DNA of 64,000 nucleotides from assembly GCA_013146195.2 (NCBI GenBank), contig CM028380.1, forward strand, positions 86,864,049-86,928,048. The letters run 5' to 3'. The position numbers were made by a program, and so were the translations under genes. The DNA is from Codonopsis lanceolata (Eukaryota > Streptophyta > Magnoliopsida > Asterales > Campanulaceae). Within the stretch, counting starts at the first letter, position 1; every line of letters begins with the position of its first letter. The notes beneath the pieces are model-generated. The model saw only the letters and a list, made by a program, of their open reading frames with translations. It was not told where the DNA came from and did no database searches. Shown here one piece after another: positions 22,140 to 33,430 of the stretch.

Positions 22140-23480
22140 TCATTTTTTGATCTTATTCAATGGTGAGTGATTTATTAAATTTATGGTTATTTTGGTAATT
22201 ATTCATGGAATTGATTAGCAAATAATAAATTATTTATTTGACCTTATTCAATGGGGAGTGATTTATTAAACATTATTTTTGTACAAATATTATTTTTTAT
22301 CATCATAAATTTACTTGTTTTCCTTAAATAAATTGTGGATGGTTTATTAAATAAAAGGTTAATTTTTTCCATACATTAATTTCTAAGAGACAACTCACAT
22401 TTTTATAGTAAAGAAGATAAATTTACTTGTGTGTCCTTAAATAAATGGTAGATGAGTTATTAGATGAAATGTTAATTTTGTCCATACATTAATTCCTAAT
22501 AGACAACTCACACTTTTATAATAAAGAAGAAGAAGATGATAAATTTACTTGGTTGATTTTTAAATAAATGGTGGATGGTTTATTAGATAAAATGTTAATT
22601 TTTTCCATACATTAATTTCTAAAAGACAACTCACATTTTTAAAATTTTATAGTAAAAAAGATAAATTTACTTGTTTGTCCTTAAATAAATGGTGAATGAT
22701 TTATTAGATGAAAGGTTAATTTTGTCCATACATCAATTTCTAAGAGACAACTCACACTTTTATAATAAAGAATATAGATAGATATATAGATAGAGACAGC
22801 ATTTACCTATTTGATATTATTCAATGGTGAGTGATTTATTAAATTTAGGATTCTTTTTGTAATTATTCATGTAATTTATTAACTCATAACAAATTTACTT
22901 ATTTGACCTTATTCAATGGTGAGTGATTTATTAAATTTATGGTTATTTTTTTTCAAACATTATCATTTATTATGATAAATTTACTTGTTTGTCCTTAAAT
23001 AAATTGTGGATGATTTATTAGATGAAAGGTTAATTTTGTCCATACATTAATTTTTAAGAGACAACTCACGATTTTATAGTAAAAATAGATGGATAGATAG
23101 AGATAGAATTTACTAATTTGACATTATCATTTTTTATGATATTTTTTTGTTATTATTCATGGAATTGATTAGCAAATAATAAATTATTTATTTGTCTTTA
23201 TTCAATGGGGAGTGATTTATTAAACATTATTTTTGTACAAATATTATTTTTTATCATGATAAATTTACTTGTTTGTCATTAAATAAATGGTGGATAGTTT
23301 ATTAGATGAAAGGTTAATTTTGTCCATACATTAATTTCTAAAAGACAACTAACATTCTTATAGTAAAGAAGATAAATTTATGTGTTTGTCCTTAAATAAA
23401 TAGTGGATTATTTATTAGATAAAGGTTAATTTTGTCAATACATTAATTTCAAATAGACAACTCACACTTTTATAGAAAAG
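22140..23480. repeat. Composite tandem array of about 115-bp units
   Basis: Unit A ('gataaatttacttgtttgtc ... gacaactcacacttttat') occurs about seven times, starting near 22305, 22419, 22540, 22661, 22974, 23259 and 23370. Unit B ('ttcaatggtgagtgatttat') occurs near 22155, 22245, 22815, 22910 and 23205. The order B-B-A-A-A-A-B-B-A-B-A-A suggests a higher-order array that grew by unequal exchange. No coding potential. Confidence 0.85.
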
Positions 23481-23844
23481 AAGATTATTTTCAAGAGATG
23501 GCTTTTTAGTATTAAGAGTGTCACTTTTTAGTATTAAGAGTGTCACTTTTGTTTGTATAAAATGTGTCTTTTAAATGTGTCATTTAGCTTATTGTCACTT
23601 TTAGTCAAAGTCTTTCGTTAGCATCCGTCAAGTATCTCAAGGCAATTGATGCTAATTAAGAGTGTCGTATTAAGATGTCACTTTTTAGTATTAAGAGTGT
23701 CTAATTAAGAGTGTCTGAGTTGACAAAGGATTAAGCTGCAAGTAGGGGTAGCTATCTGCAAGGCGTGAGAAACATAAAAATTTCGACGAGAAACATTGAA
23801 AGTGCAAGGATACCGGAACAAATAGTAGAACTTCTTATTAAAAC

Positions 23845-23940
23845 TAAATGATGTGGATGGAGTGTTTCAAATCAGCAACCTCCTTACGCTAAACCTTAAA
23901 GGTTCAACTTTCACCAACTCAGCTACCCTGTTAATGTGAC
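23845..23940 (-). repeat. tRNA-related (SINE-like) fragment
   Basis: On the minus strand, 'gggtagctgagttggtgaaa' resembles a Pol III A box and 'ggttgctgatttgaaac' a B box, spaced about 45 bases apart. It is not a folded tRNA gene. The assignment is tentative. Confidence 0.4.
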
Positions 23941-24430
23941 TTTCATTAACATGTTTAGTTATTAACCCGTAAATTTCTAAATGGGGCTCCGTCTTACGGA
24001 TTTAAGATCCGTATGACCATCCTACACAAGTCTTTACCTATTTTCAAAAGGGGTTGAATTACATTTGGACGGAAGTTCATTTTTGTCATTAGATTGCACT
24101 AAAAATATAACTCTAGACTCCATAATGCAAAAATTGAGACCCTGGGCTCCTAAGAGCAATTCTGTCAAACCAAAGGTACCAATGAGCCCTTAATACATTT
24201 ACAATCAATAAAACTGATCCAAATTAGCCACTCTGGTTATTCAAACCAATTCTTTTTCACCCTTGTAGTTTGACAATTGGGAATTAAACTTCACCCTATC
24301 CAAGGAGGTGAAATTAGAGGGTGGGACAGGGATTATCTATAAATAAATAATAACTTAACCCAAAGTTATTCATTAACATTATTCATTAACATCCAAAATT
24401 ACCAACCATACGTGGGAGCAAACAAGCTCC
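23941..24430. other. Intergenic stretch 3' of the response regulator
   Basis: No gene is seen. Near 23990-24040 'ccgtcttacggatttaagat' looks like an end of the GTAAGACGG MITE family found elsewhere in the window. Confidence 0.5.
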
Positions 24431-24767
24431 CAAACAAGAAAACAAAAACAGTTGGATTATGTTATGTCATGCCTCAAATTTGATACCCTTTACAAGAGCA
24501 AGTCATCACATTTTCATGATAACTAGGTACTTTCCTTCTTCTTCTCCTTCCTCCTTGAAATCAACTACACAAAACTTAAATGGAAATATTTCCAAGTAAA
24601 ATCTATAAATGTTGGACTCTCTCTCTCTATCTCTCTCCTTCCTGTATACACCAACATAAATCTAAACAGGGGGGGGGGAAGGTTAATGAACAGTTATTGG
24701 ATTGGAGCTTCACTTTTCAAATTTAAAGATCAAGAAAAAAAGAGAAAAAAATATTTGACATAATTAA
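24431..24767 (-). other. Likely 3' UTR and downstream flank of the response regulator
   Basis: Directly follows the TGA of the gene on the minus strand. It contains a CT-repeat ('ctctctctctat', about 24618-24640) and a nine-base G run at 24669-24677. I cannot place the polyadenylation site. Confidence 0.45.
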
Positions 24768-26258
24768 TCAGACTACTGCAAGTCCACTATATCTGGGCCT
24801 TGTTCTTTCTTGTGGAATCCCTTCTTCCATAGCTTTTCTCTTGTTGTTGTTACTGGCTTCTTGTTGTTTTTGTTGTTGTTGCGAGTCGATAATCGTAAGC
24901 GTCTCCGATGCATCGTGTTCGTCTTCGTCTTCATGTTCGTGTTCGTGTTCTTCTTGATTTTCTTGCTTATGAAGATCCTTGAATTTGGTTTTCATCATAT
25001 GGGGTTTAAGTTTATTCACATCTGCTAATCTCACTGGTTTGAGAAAAAACTCCTCTGCTCCTTCTTCTAAACATCTGTTCAAATATCAATTAACAAAATA
25101 CCCACTAATTAATTTCACTAATAAAAACCAAATCCAATTACAAATATACTCAATTATAGGAAATTCTTACCTATTGATCCTTGAAGGCACATTCTCAGAT
25201 GACATAATCACTACTGGTATGTTCCTCAATGATGCAGATTCCTGGAAAAACAAAAGCTAATTTGATCAAAATAATTTCTTTTTCTTTTTCTTTATAACAA
25301 CAAATCAAAATCATAACTATTTGTCAAAGAATCAGATAAAGTAAAGAGTTTCCAAATCTCTCCCATGTAATCTTTTAAATTAAATGACACCCCACAAAAG
25401 GGTGACCAGAAAAAAGTCCTTTGGTCAATTTTCTTTTTTATTTTTCTTTCCCACCTGTTTTCACCACTTTCATAGGGTGGGGAAATTTTCCTGGATTTTT
25501 TTTCTGAGGGTCTGCAAGAATAGGTCATTGGTATAAGTGGGCAACTTTTAAGAGAAGTACACAATAATAGAATGCTACAAACATGTAGTACAGAAAGTTT
25601 GTGATGGGCATATTTTCCAGGAAAGGAAAATCAGGGCAAATGATGCTGATTCAAGAAAGTAAGAAAGAAAACACAATGGACAAGCAAAGAAAAAGGACAA
25701 AAAAAAGAATAATAACACCTCCAAAGCATACCTTAACTTTCTTGAGCAAATCATATCCTGTCATTCCAGGCATACAGTAGTCTGTTATAATTAGATTCAC
25801 TTCAACTTCCTGTAAGAAGAATTCATGAAAGCAAAAGAAAACTTTATCAATAACAATACCCAGAAAAGTAAATCAATGGAAGATCCCCAAGAAAATGCAT
25901 GACATAGAAGAAAAAGAAAAGAAAAAAGGATTTACCTGACAATTGTTTGGGGAAACACAAGGTTGGTTTGGGATATTTGGTTCATCTTCATGAAAACCCA
26001 GAAATTCTAGAGCTTTGCTACCAGAATCTACAGTTGTAACTGCCATGGAAAGAGGAAATCAGAATCAACCCATGAAAAAGAAAATGTTTTCCTCTGTTTT
26101 CTTTTTAATTCCTTTTCATTTTTTCCTCTGTTTGAGAAACCAAGAAAGTATATACCTTGATAGGATGAAGTCTTGAGGAGTCTTTCAATGAGTTTTCTAT
26201 CAATGATGCTGTCATCAACAGCTAATACATGAAACTGGGACTCAGCTGACATGCCCAT
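24768..26258 (-). CDS. ARR9: Type-A cytokinin response regulator (ARR8/ARR9-like)
   Basis: This nuclear/cytosolic receiver protein takes a phosphoryl group from histidine phosphotransfer proteins and dampens cytokinin signalling. Five exons with GT-AG junctions read on the minus strand: 26258-26156, 26039-25936, 25809-25732, 25241-25171, 25074-24768; 663 bases, 220 residues. The start MGMSAESQFHVLAVDDS is the usual opening of the ARR8/9 branch. The receiver domain is complete: acidic pair D15-D16, phospho-accepting D79 in IITDYCMPGMTGYD, S109/S110 in VVIMSSENVP, K131 in EEFFLKPVRLADVNKLKPHM. The exon pattern matches type-A genes. There is no DNA-binding GARP domain, which excludes type B. The C-terminal tail is unusual, with an alternating Glu/His/Asp run and a glutamine run, then NNNKRKAMEEGI, a conserved tail motif of this branch and a possible nuclear localisation signal. 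The symbol is by similarity only. Confidence 0.95.
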
Positions 26259-26700
26259 TGCAGTGATTCAAGATCACAAAATCTCAAAATAAAATAAAAA
26301 AACTATTTGAAGAAGATGAAGAAGGAGTTGAGGAGAGGGAAAAGTTCTTTCTTTTTCCCTTGTTGGGTGGTTGTGTTTGTGTTTGTGTGTGTTTTGGTTT
26401 AATGGGTTTGGAGAGATGGATGAATGAACTCTTTATTTGTCAATAAGACCCACCAAAATCCACATCCCACAAAGCAAGATCTGACCAGATTTCACCCAAA
26501 GATTTCCACCCTAGAAATTGTTTTCCAAATGATTTTTGAATTATAAGGCAAGCAAGGGGGGCAAAGGGCAAAGTTAAAGATAAAAATAAAAGAATGAATC
26601 AAATTATGAATAACTAGTGTGTATGGTAGTGCTTTTGGGGTGGGGTGGTGTGGGGTGGGGGGTGGGTGGCTTATTAATTTATTTTCGAAGTTTTGGTTTT
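26259..26700 (-). promoter_or_regulatory. 5' UTR and promoter region of the response regulator
   Basis: Upstream of the start codon on the minus strand lies a CT-rich leader (26290-26360 on the plus strand is GA-rich) typical of plant 5' UTRs. 'agatctg' at about 26479 and further 'agatt' words nearby match the short core bound by type-B response regulators, but such words are common. A G-rich tract is at 26635-26669. No TATA box can be fixed with confidence. Confidence 0.4.
26635..26669 (+). other. G-rich tract with G-quadruplex potential upstream of the response regulator
   Basis: At least five runs of three or more G within 35 bases, separated by one to three bases ('ggggtggggtggtgtggggt' and onward). 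It lies about 380 bases before the start codon, on the strand opposite to the gene. Confidence 0.6.
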
Positions 26701-26990
26701 CATGTACCAGTTAACATTATTTATTTATACATATTTAGTTGTACACAAGGAGAAAGATTTTGGCCATTGGGATAGAAAGAAGGTAGGGGTTATGTTTGTG
26801 CTTTTATAGATCATTATATTTATATATAAAATAGAATTTTACTTTCTTTACAGCTCAATCCAATAATATATAATGGGTGGAATAAAGATGATTTGTCCCA
26901 CAAAAAATATATGTAAGACCATTTTTTTCAAATTTTTATCCATTAGTTAATGATATTTTATATATTTATATGTTTTTTATAAAATAAATA

Positions 26991-27236
26991 CTTCATTCGT
27001 TCCTAAATAGTTTTCTTCATTTTCTTTTTTATTCATTTCAAAATAATTGTCTTCTTTTAAAAAATTTCTTTTTAGAAAAACCTTTTTTACCAATTTACTT
27101 TTTTTTATATACTTTAATTATAGTCACATACAATCATTAAAGAAAATCACATATTACACCAATATTTATAATAAAGTTAATTTTTTTTAAATAATGTGTC
27201 AAATCAAAGAAAACGATTATTTAGGAACCGATAAAG
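26991..27236. mobile_element. Stowaway-like MITE (246 bp)
   Basis: Inverted ends CTTCATTCGTTCCTAAATA and TATTTAGGAACCGATAAAG, with TA on both sides (26989-26990, 27237-27238). Confidence 0.7.
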
Positions 27237-27731
27237 TATATATATATATATATCATATCAATTTGAAGGTTTCTTTTTGGTGTTCATTTTAGAACCTAAC
27301 ACTACCCTATGCCTTGTGTTAAAATTACCCAAATTTATTCGGTGATGTATTTATTTTTGTAAAAGAGAGATAGAGTGGAACATGTTAGAATCAACAAGAG
27401 TAAAAATACGTATAAGACCAAAAAACACACATTGGAAGCATATGAGGCTGTTTGATTTTGGGTTTTTCTTTTTTTCAATTTTGAGAGGGGGTGGGTTAAG
27501 ATTTTAATTTTTAAGTAAATTTTTAATAATTCAATAAAATCGTAAAAAAAAACGGTGAAATCTATCGGATGAAATTTTAAAAACTTATAGACCTCGTGCT
27601 TGAGACTAGGGGGCAAAATGAGTGTTATGGATCAATAGATAATAGGTCATTATGTATTTGACTGCTCTAGTGATGCTACCCAACTTGACCTTAGCTAGTA
27701 AACAATTAAACATATTTTGAAAATTCAAAAA

Positions 27732-27740
<9 letters not shown>
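27237..27740. other. AT-rich intergenic stretch
   Basis: A short (TA)n at 27238-27252; otherwise nothing identifiable. Confidence 0.6.

Positions 27741-27785
<45 letters not shown>
27741..27785. repeat. (TA)n microsatellite
   Basis: About 22 TA units after an A14 run. Confidence 0.95.
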
Positions 27786-27789
<4 letters not shown>

Positions 27790-28243
27790 AGGGATTGGTT
27801 TGGGTTGAGGAGAAGAGTTGTGAGTGTAGGACCCACAAAAATCCTCCCAAGAGATACTGGTGATGTCAGCAATGGTGCCCTTTTCCCTGGTGTGAAATCA
27901 TGTGCACTTACCATATCTTGGGCAGGTGGGGAGAGTGGATCAAAGAGAGGGCAATTTCTTTTGATTCCCTTTTAAGATTTGCTTCCCATGGCCATCTTAA
28001 TATGTGCCCCATCAATGCCAACCAGTGACCTCTTCCATGGAGAATTATATATCCATATTCATTATTCCATACCATCCCATTGGCCATTACAATCATGCAT
28101 CTCTCCATCAAAGGTCCTTACTTAATTTACCTTAAGGAGAATTATATTTGCAATAATTCCTTTTATTTACCAACTTCTACTTTCTATTCCTTTTTTTGAT
28201 GTGTTTAAAAAACTAAATATTATGTTTTCAACCAACGAGTTTT
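27786..28243. other. Intergenic stretch of mixed composition
   Basis: Less AT-rich than its surroundings and without repeat structure, so it could be low-copy DNA. Reading frames of up to about 65 codons occur on both strands, but none has a recognisable product. Confidence 0.5.
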
Positions 28244-28530
28244 ATCTCAATTGGTACTGTTCATTTCTCATAACAAAGAGGTTGAGTGTTAAAGTCTCAC
28301 TAGAGATACCTTGAACTTTACAACTCTCAATAGAGAGGTCAGGTATTCAAGTCTTTTCAAAGGTACCGTTGTTGTTCAAGTCTTACCAAAAAGACCTCAT
28401 TTAACTAGTCAATTATATTAACGGAGAGGTTGTTTTTTAAACCTTACTCAAATGTCTCATTTAACTACTCGATTATCTTAACGGAGAGGTCGATTGTTTA
28501 AAGTCTCACCAGAGGCACCATCTGTTCGAG
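28244..28530 (+). repeat. tRNA-related SINE-like repeat, plus orientation
   Basis: An A-box-like 'atctcaattggtactg' is followed by four B-box-like units: 'gaggttgagtgttaaagtc', 'gaggtcaggtattcaagtc', and two of 'aacggagaggt...taaa'. Each is followed by 'accagaggcacc' or a variant. The same arrangement occurs on the minus strand at 33288-33430 and 51480-51722. Confidence 0.6.
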
Positions 28531-28541
28531 CAACACCAAAG

Positions 28542-28543
<2 letters not shown>

Positions 28544-28591
<48 letters not shown>
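28544..28591. repeat. (TA)n microsatellite
   Basis: Uninterrupted TA run at the 3' edge of the tRNA-related repeat. Confidence 0.95.
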
Positions 28592-28593
<2 letters not shown>

Positions 28594-28747
28594 GTAATTT
28601 TCAAGATATTAAAAATAATAAAAATTAAGGGTTGGGGTACGGTCTATGTCCCCTCCAACCTTTAAAAAAATTTTACACCTACTTATAGTTGAAAAAATAA
28701 ATGAATTATGTTTTCATAAAAAATTATTTCCTCCGTAAAAGAATTAG

Positions 28748-28901
28748 TGTAAGTCACTTGTAAGACAATGTTACAGATCTTTATTTGTAAGATGAAACTT
28801 CACTCTCTCATAGCTCAATTCACCAACACACAATGAGTTAGATAAGGAGGATCTGCCTTACAAAAAAATATCAATAAGACTATCTTACTTAAATTTTTGC
28901 T
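28748..28901. mobile_element. GTAAGACGG-family MITE-like repeat, copy 1
   Basis: Shares with seven other loci the order: gtaagac...ttacagatctt, ttgtaagatg, ttcactctctca-agctcaattcacc, acaatgagtt, ggatctgccttacaaaaaa, taagac.atctta. The two ends are partly inverted repeats. Confidence 0.55.
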
Positions 28902-29144
28902 AAAAAATTATTGTAATATTTGACTTGTTTTGGTAAAACACCATGTTTTTCAATTTTTTTAATGTATTGGTATTCACATTGTTCAAATACTCACTAATTT
29001 TAATTTCATTTTTTAAACCACATAAGTGAATAATTAAAATTTAGAGTTGTTTATTGGTATTCATATTGTTTAAATACAAACAAAATCGCTTATTTGTATG
29101 AATTTTGAAATCGCAACTCTCTTGAGCAATATAGATTTTGAGAT

Positions 29145-29296
29145 GAATCGTTGAATATTAATTTAATTCGGTATTAGAGCATACTCTTTACACGTAGAAC
29201 TCAAAACCCCACTCACTTATGAATCATTGAATATTAATTTAATTCGGTATTAGAGCATACTCTTTACATGTAGAACTCAAAACCCCACTCACTTTT
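29145..29296. repeat. Two perfect-looking tandem units of 76 bp
   Basis: The unit 'gaatcgttgaatattaattt ... cccactcactt' is repeated at 29221 with about three differences. Confidence 0.9.
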
Positions 29297-29928
29297 TCCC
29301 TTGAAATATTAAACTTCTATAATACTTCATCGTCTCAAAATATATGATGTTTTAGGAGAGTTTTTTTTGTTCCAAAATAAATAGCACTTTGTAATTTTTA
29401 GAACTTTTTCCCATTTTTCCAATTTTGCCCATAGTTATTGACTCTGTAACTCGTGTTTGGTTCTTTGAATAAGAATATCAAAACACCTCATTAATATTTA
29501 GATAAAGACAATAGTTAAATTTTAAAATGTATTTCCTTAATTCATATAAAAAATACAAAATCATCATATATTTTAGAATAAAGAGATAACGATTATCAAA
29601 TTCAAGAGGCCAAGAGCATGCAAGCACTCTTAGACTTACCCGAAAAGATGGATTAAATTGAGGTAGCTAAAAGCATCATATCGACCACTAAAAAGAAAGA
29701 AATATGAATAAAATTTTCATTACCAAGGACGTAAAGGTCAAAGATTTGTTTGATTCTTGACCTTTACTATATAGGAAAGTGAAGTGATGCACATCTTCTA
29801 GTACTATGTTAGTCCATTTTTTAATGATAAAAATTCTGTGATTTTATTTTAAAATATTTTATTTAAAAAGTTTATTTTCAAAATAAATCTTGCAATTTTT
29901 ATAACTTTTGAACTTTACCGTCTATTAC
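29297..29928. other. AT-rich intergenic stretch
   Basis: Nothing identifiable apart from degenerate MITE-like words ('catcgtctcaaaatatatga' near 29329). Confidence 0.5.
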
Positions 29929-30137
29929 TAGAGGTGACAAATGGACGGTGGGCTCAAATGAGCGGGTAAATAAGTGCTCATTTAATAACATGGGCATATA
30001 TGAGCGGGTACTAAATGGACATGGACGCTCATTTACTCATTAACATGCACTTATCAAATAAATATAAAAATTACAAAAAAATAATTTTTTTTTACAAAAA
30101 AATAATTTTTTTTTACAAAAAAATTATTAAAAGTTAC

Positions 30138-30168
<31 letters not shown>

Positions 30169-30960
30169 ATTAGAACCACAATAATTGGAAAAGACCAATA
30201 TATTACTTGTGCTAAAGTATATTTTTGTAATTAAGACTAACTCCAATGATATTAATATATCTTCTTATTAATTAAACTTTTCAAACGTAGACGTTTAGGT
30301 GGAACAGATGGAGTAGTTAGTATTAGAGTTCTAAATTCTCTTCTCTTGAATATATATGACACTAATAAAAGGAAAATGATAGGGATCTAATAAAATGTGG
30401 CAAATGAACTAAGAACGGAAATAATAGTTTGTGAAGAAAATAACTTTTCTTCGAAGTTGCATTTTAATTTTTACTAATAGTTTTATGTATTAGTATGTAA
30501 AAATGTAAACATTAGGGTAAGGTGGAACGAGAAGACATATTCTGTTGAGAACGGGAAGAAAAATAAATGTGTATGTTTGCTCATCTCTTGTGTCAATTAT
30601 GTATTTTTGTTGTTGTAATCATCAATTCAATCTTCTATTTTGTGGTTAGATTTTTAATTTTGCTGAAGCTCAATAGACAAACACACGAGTGTAAACCTGA
30701 CCAAAAACCGAACAAGCTAACTAAGCCACATATACAAATCTATATGGGAAGGTTCGAGCAAATAAGAATGTCGCATGTTGCACACTGTTCACAAAACCGC
30801 TATGAATTCATTTATAGTGTAACAGAGACGAATATTTATAAAGTTATAAAAATGGAACAATCTGAAAGTGATGTTGGGTTTCATTTAAGGGTACAGAGTC
30901 ATATAATAACATTACATGCTTTGCTTTACAATTTGGGGGTGGCGGTTGGAAGGGCGGGTG

Positions 30961-31017
<57 letters not shown>

Positions 31018-31313
31018 GTGGGGGCGGTTGGAAGAGTGAGTGTACAATATAGATATATTAATTATGTTAAACGTCATTATTAATCTTAAGTATTTTATAA
31101 TTATGTATGCAATTGATAAAACAAAATTAGAAGAGGAAGAGAATGAGTTTTAGTATGGGTGCCCAAATAGGCACCCATTTAGCCCATCATAATTAATGTT
31201 CCCAAATGGGCATGCTCATTTGTGCCCATTTAAAGTTTTAGGTATGTTCATGCCTATTATTTATTAGGCGGTCTGAACGGGCAAATGTGTGTGGACAAAA
31301 ATTGCCACCTTTA
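29929..31313. mobile_element. Non-autonomous hAT element (1385 bp)
   Basis: Inverted ends TAGAGGTGACAAATGG and AAAATTGCCACCTTTA, flanked by a perfect 8-bp duplication 'tctattac' (29921-29928 and 31314-31321). Subterminal 'tgagcgggta' and 'gcccattt' words repeat at both ends. A (TA)n(TG)n tract lies inside at 30964-31017. No transposase-like frame is present; the 161-codon frame at 30567-31052 is largely microsatellite. Confidence 0.85.
30964..31017. repeat. Compound (TA)n(TG)n microsatellite
   Basis: TA run to 30998 then TG run. Confidence 0.95.
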
Positions 31314-31929
31314 TCTATTACTAATATAAATGTTGATTATACTCAATCATTTTTATAAAATTATAATTATAATCAACTATAATGTTACTTATATATCTTT
31401 TAATTATTAGATTTTTCAAACGCAAATCTTTTAAGTGAAACAGAGGGATTTGTTTGTAATATGTAATTTATTTTATTACTCCCTCCTTCCCAAAAATAGT
31501 CTCTTTTCTCTCTTCGGTTAGTCTTAAAAAAATGTCTCATTCCTAAACACAGTAATAATCTTAGTTGGATTCGAAGAAGTGTTTGAAACACGTAAAGTTA
31601 TAACCTTATTAAAAAGTTTGAATTGTCAAATGGAACTATATATATTGAAGTACATATTAAACATTCTAAAGTGTCCATATTTTTAGCATTGCAAAATTGT
31701 ATTCATCGGCTCCAAAATATGTATTTATTTTTATTTTTTTGTATAATTTACTAAATTTACATTTACTAATTATCATGTCTTAATGTTCACGGGAAATGGT
31801 AGAGCATGTACATTAAGGGCATTTATGTATATGTGCTACTGAAATACCACAAAATCAACTTTATTCTTTGTGAAAACCTCTAATAAAGACACTCATTTCA
31901 GAACGGAAGGGGTAAATATAAATAAATAA

Positions 31930-31933
<4 letters not shown>
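31314..31933. other. AT-rich intergenic stretch with MITE debris
   Basis: 'actccctccttcccaaaaatagtc' at about 31488 is a Stowaway-type end; no partner end is clear. Confidence 0.5.

Positions 31934-32003
<70 letters not shown>
31934..32003. repeat. (TA)n microsatellite
   Basis: Uninterrupted TA run of about 35 units. Confidence 0.95.
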
Positions 32004-32006
<3 letters not shown>

Positions 32007-32223
32007 ATTGTAGTGCATATTACTATATTAGTTCTAAATTAGGCTAATTACTTTTTGAATAAATTATGTTCACTATCATTGAGGTTTGACTATCTCAATT
32101 ACATCCCCTCTTACTCTGTAATTCCTTTTGCACCCTTAATTTTTGTTGTGCACAACGAAATTAATTAAACAAAAAACAATCAATAGTCAATGTTCAATCA
32201 AATGAGAAGAGAAAGAGATTTGA

Positions 32224-32640
32224 GACTATCGAAATTTTATTAAGGTCAACATTTTATACATTATAGAGATTTGGGTTAACGGACTATCGAAATTTTATTA
32301 GGATCAACATTTTATACATTATAGGGTTACAATTATATATAAAATGAAATACAAAACTCTAATGATACAAAGAAAAAAAAGTAAAAAGCTAACTTGCCGC
32401 ACCAAAGTCGTTGCTTCAAACATCACTGCGCGACCAACCTGACACCAACGCGGTCGTTTTACGTGACCACTTTAACTTCTAAAACAACAACCCAAAGTGG
32501 CGCGCTCGCTTCACCCGACCACTCCAAATGTTGGGGCCAAACCATCATCCTACGTGGTCGGCACATGCGTTATATAACGCGCTCGTGTCACCAAGATCAA
32601 GACAACCACTCAGTTCCAGAAAACTCCAAAATGTTAACAG
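32224..32640. repeat. Dispersed repeat with 'gcgacc' words, copy 1
   Basis: Begins with a tandem pair of about 57 bp ('actatcgaaattttatta...caacattttatacattata'). The GC-richer part that follows has recurring gcgacc/ggtcg words. 36110-36450 has the same order (ggtcaatactttatacattt, tacaattatatata, acgcgaccg). Probably a remnant of one retroelement type, but no diagnostic domain is seen. Confidence 0.5.
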
Positions 32641-33287
32641 AACTTCTAACAATTCTACAAAAAAAAAAATTACTATTTTATACTAAAATGCCTTATTAAA
32701 CCAAAAAAATTTGTTTTAAGAAACTAGAAAAAAATTGAAACAACATTAAATTATTGATTTCAACATCATTCTTTTGTTGAACTCTAGAAAAATGTTTCAT
32801 AATTGAGTATCGATCAACCAATGGAATTAGGGTCATCAAACGATCATACCCGACTCGAGCTCAATTCGTGTAAGTTCAGCCATGTGTGAGTCCTCAAACT
32901 CGTGAGCAAATTCGTTTGTGTAAACATGTTTGAGCTCGAGTAGTAGGTCAAACTCCAATAGTGAGCTCGTGAGCCACGTTAAGTATTGGATCCCCTAGCT
33001 CGCTCAATATTTTTCAAATGAAATTTCATATTATAAGTATAATACTATATAAGAATTTTTTTAATTTCCCTTTTAGAGAAATAAAAAGAAATCGTTAATC
33101 TCAAATTAATGTACTAAATCAAATTTTACTATTGCCAGAAAAGGTGAACATAGTACTCACGCTTCTGCCATCAAGCTCGAGCTCAGTTTGGGACGTGGCT
33201 TGTAAAAGACATGGCGTACAACCATGGAGTAATTTTATTTTTATTTTTAAGGTTGAACGGACATTGAGCTTACCACAACCCAAGACT
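32641..33287. other. AT-rich intergenic stretch with 'gagctcg' words
   Basis: From about 32828 to 33000 the words 'gactcgagctc', 'gtgagctcgtgagcc' recur, a pattern typical of a diverged miniature element. Its ends cannot be set. Confidence 0.4.
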
Positions 33288-33430
33288 ACAAAGTATATAA
33301 GATAGTGTCATTTGGTTAGAACAATGGTGCCTTTGGTGAGACTTGAGCAACAATACCTATAATAAGGCTTAAACACCCGACCTCTTTATTAAGAGAAATT
33401 AGTAGTATCAGTTGAGTTAGAACTCTTTGA
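33288..33430 (-). repeat. tRNA-related SINE-like repeat, minus orientation
   Basis: Read on the minus strand: 'ctcaactgatactactaat', 'aagaggtcgggtgtttaagc', 'gttgctcaagtctcaccaaa'. It is shorter than the copy at 28244. Confidence 0.55.

Noticed and set aside
23590..23745. Recurrent 'ttagtattaagagtgtcact' words as a regulatory array
   Set aside because: Only three or four irregular copies directly after the tandem array; more likely its decayed edge.
27606..27914. 102-codon minus-strand frame
   Set aside because: Half of it is the translated (TA)n tract; no domain.
28244..28330. Possible functional tRNA gene
   Set aside because: A and B boxes are present but no cloverleaf arms pair properly and no Pol III terminator follows; three diverged copies indicate a repeat.
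30567..31052. 161-codon frame on the plus strand
   Set aside because: Its C-terminal part is only translated TA/TG microsatellite (YIYIYI, VCVCVC), the rest has no recognisable domain, and it lies inside a non-autonomous hAT element.
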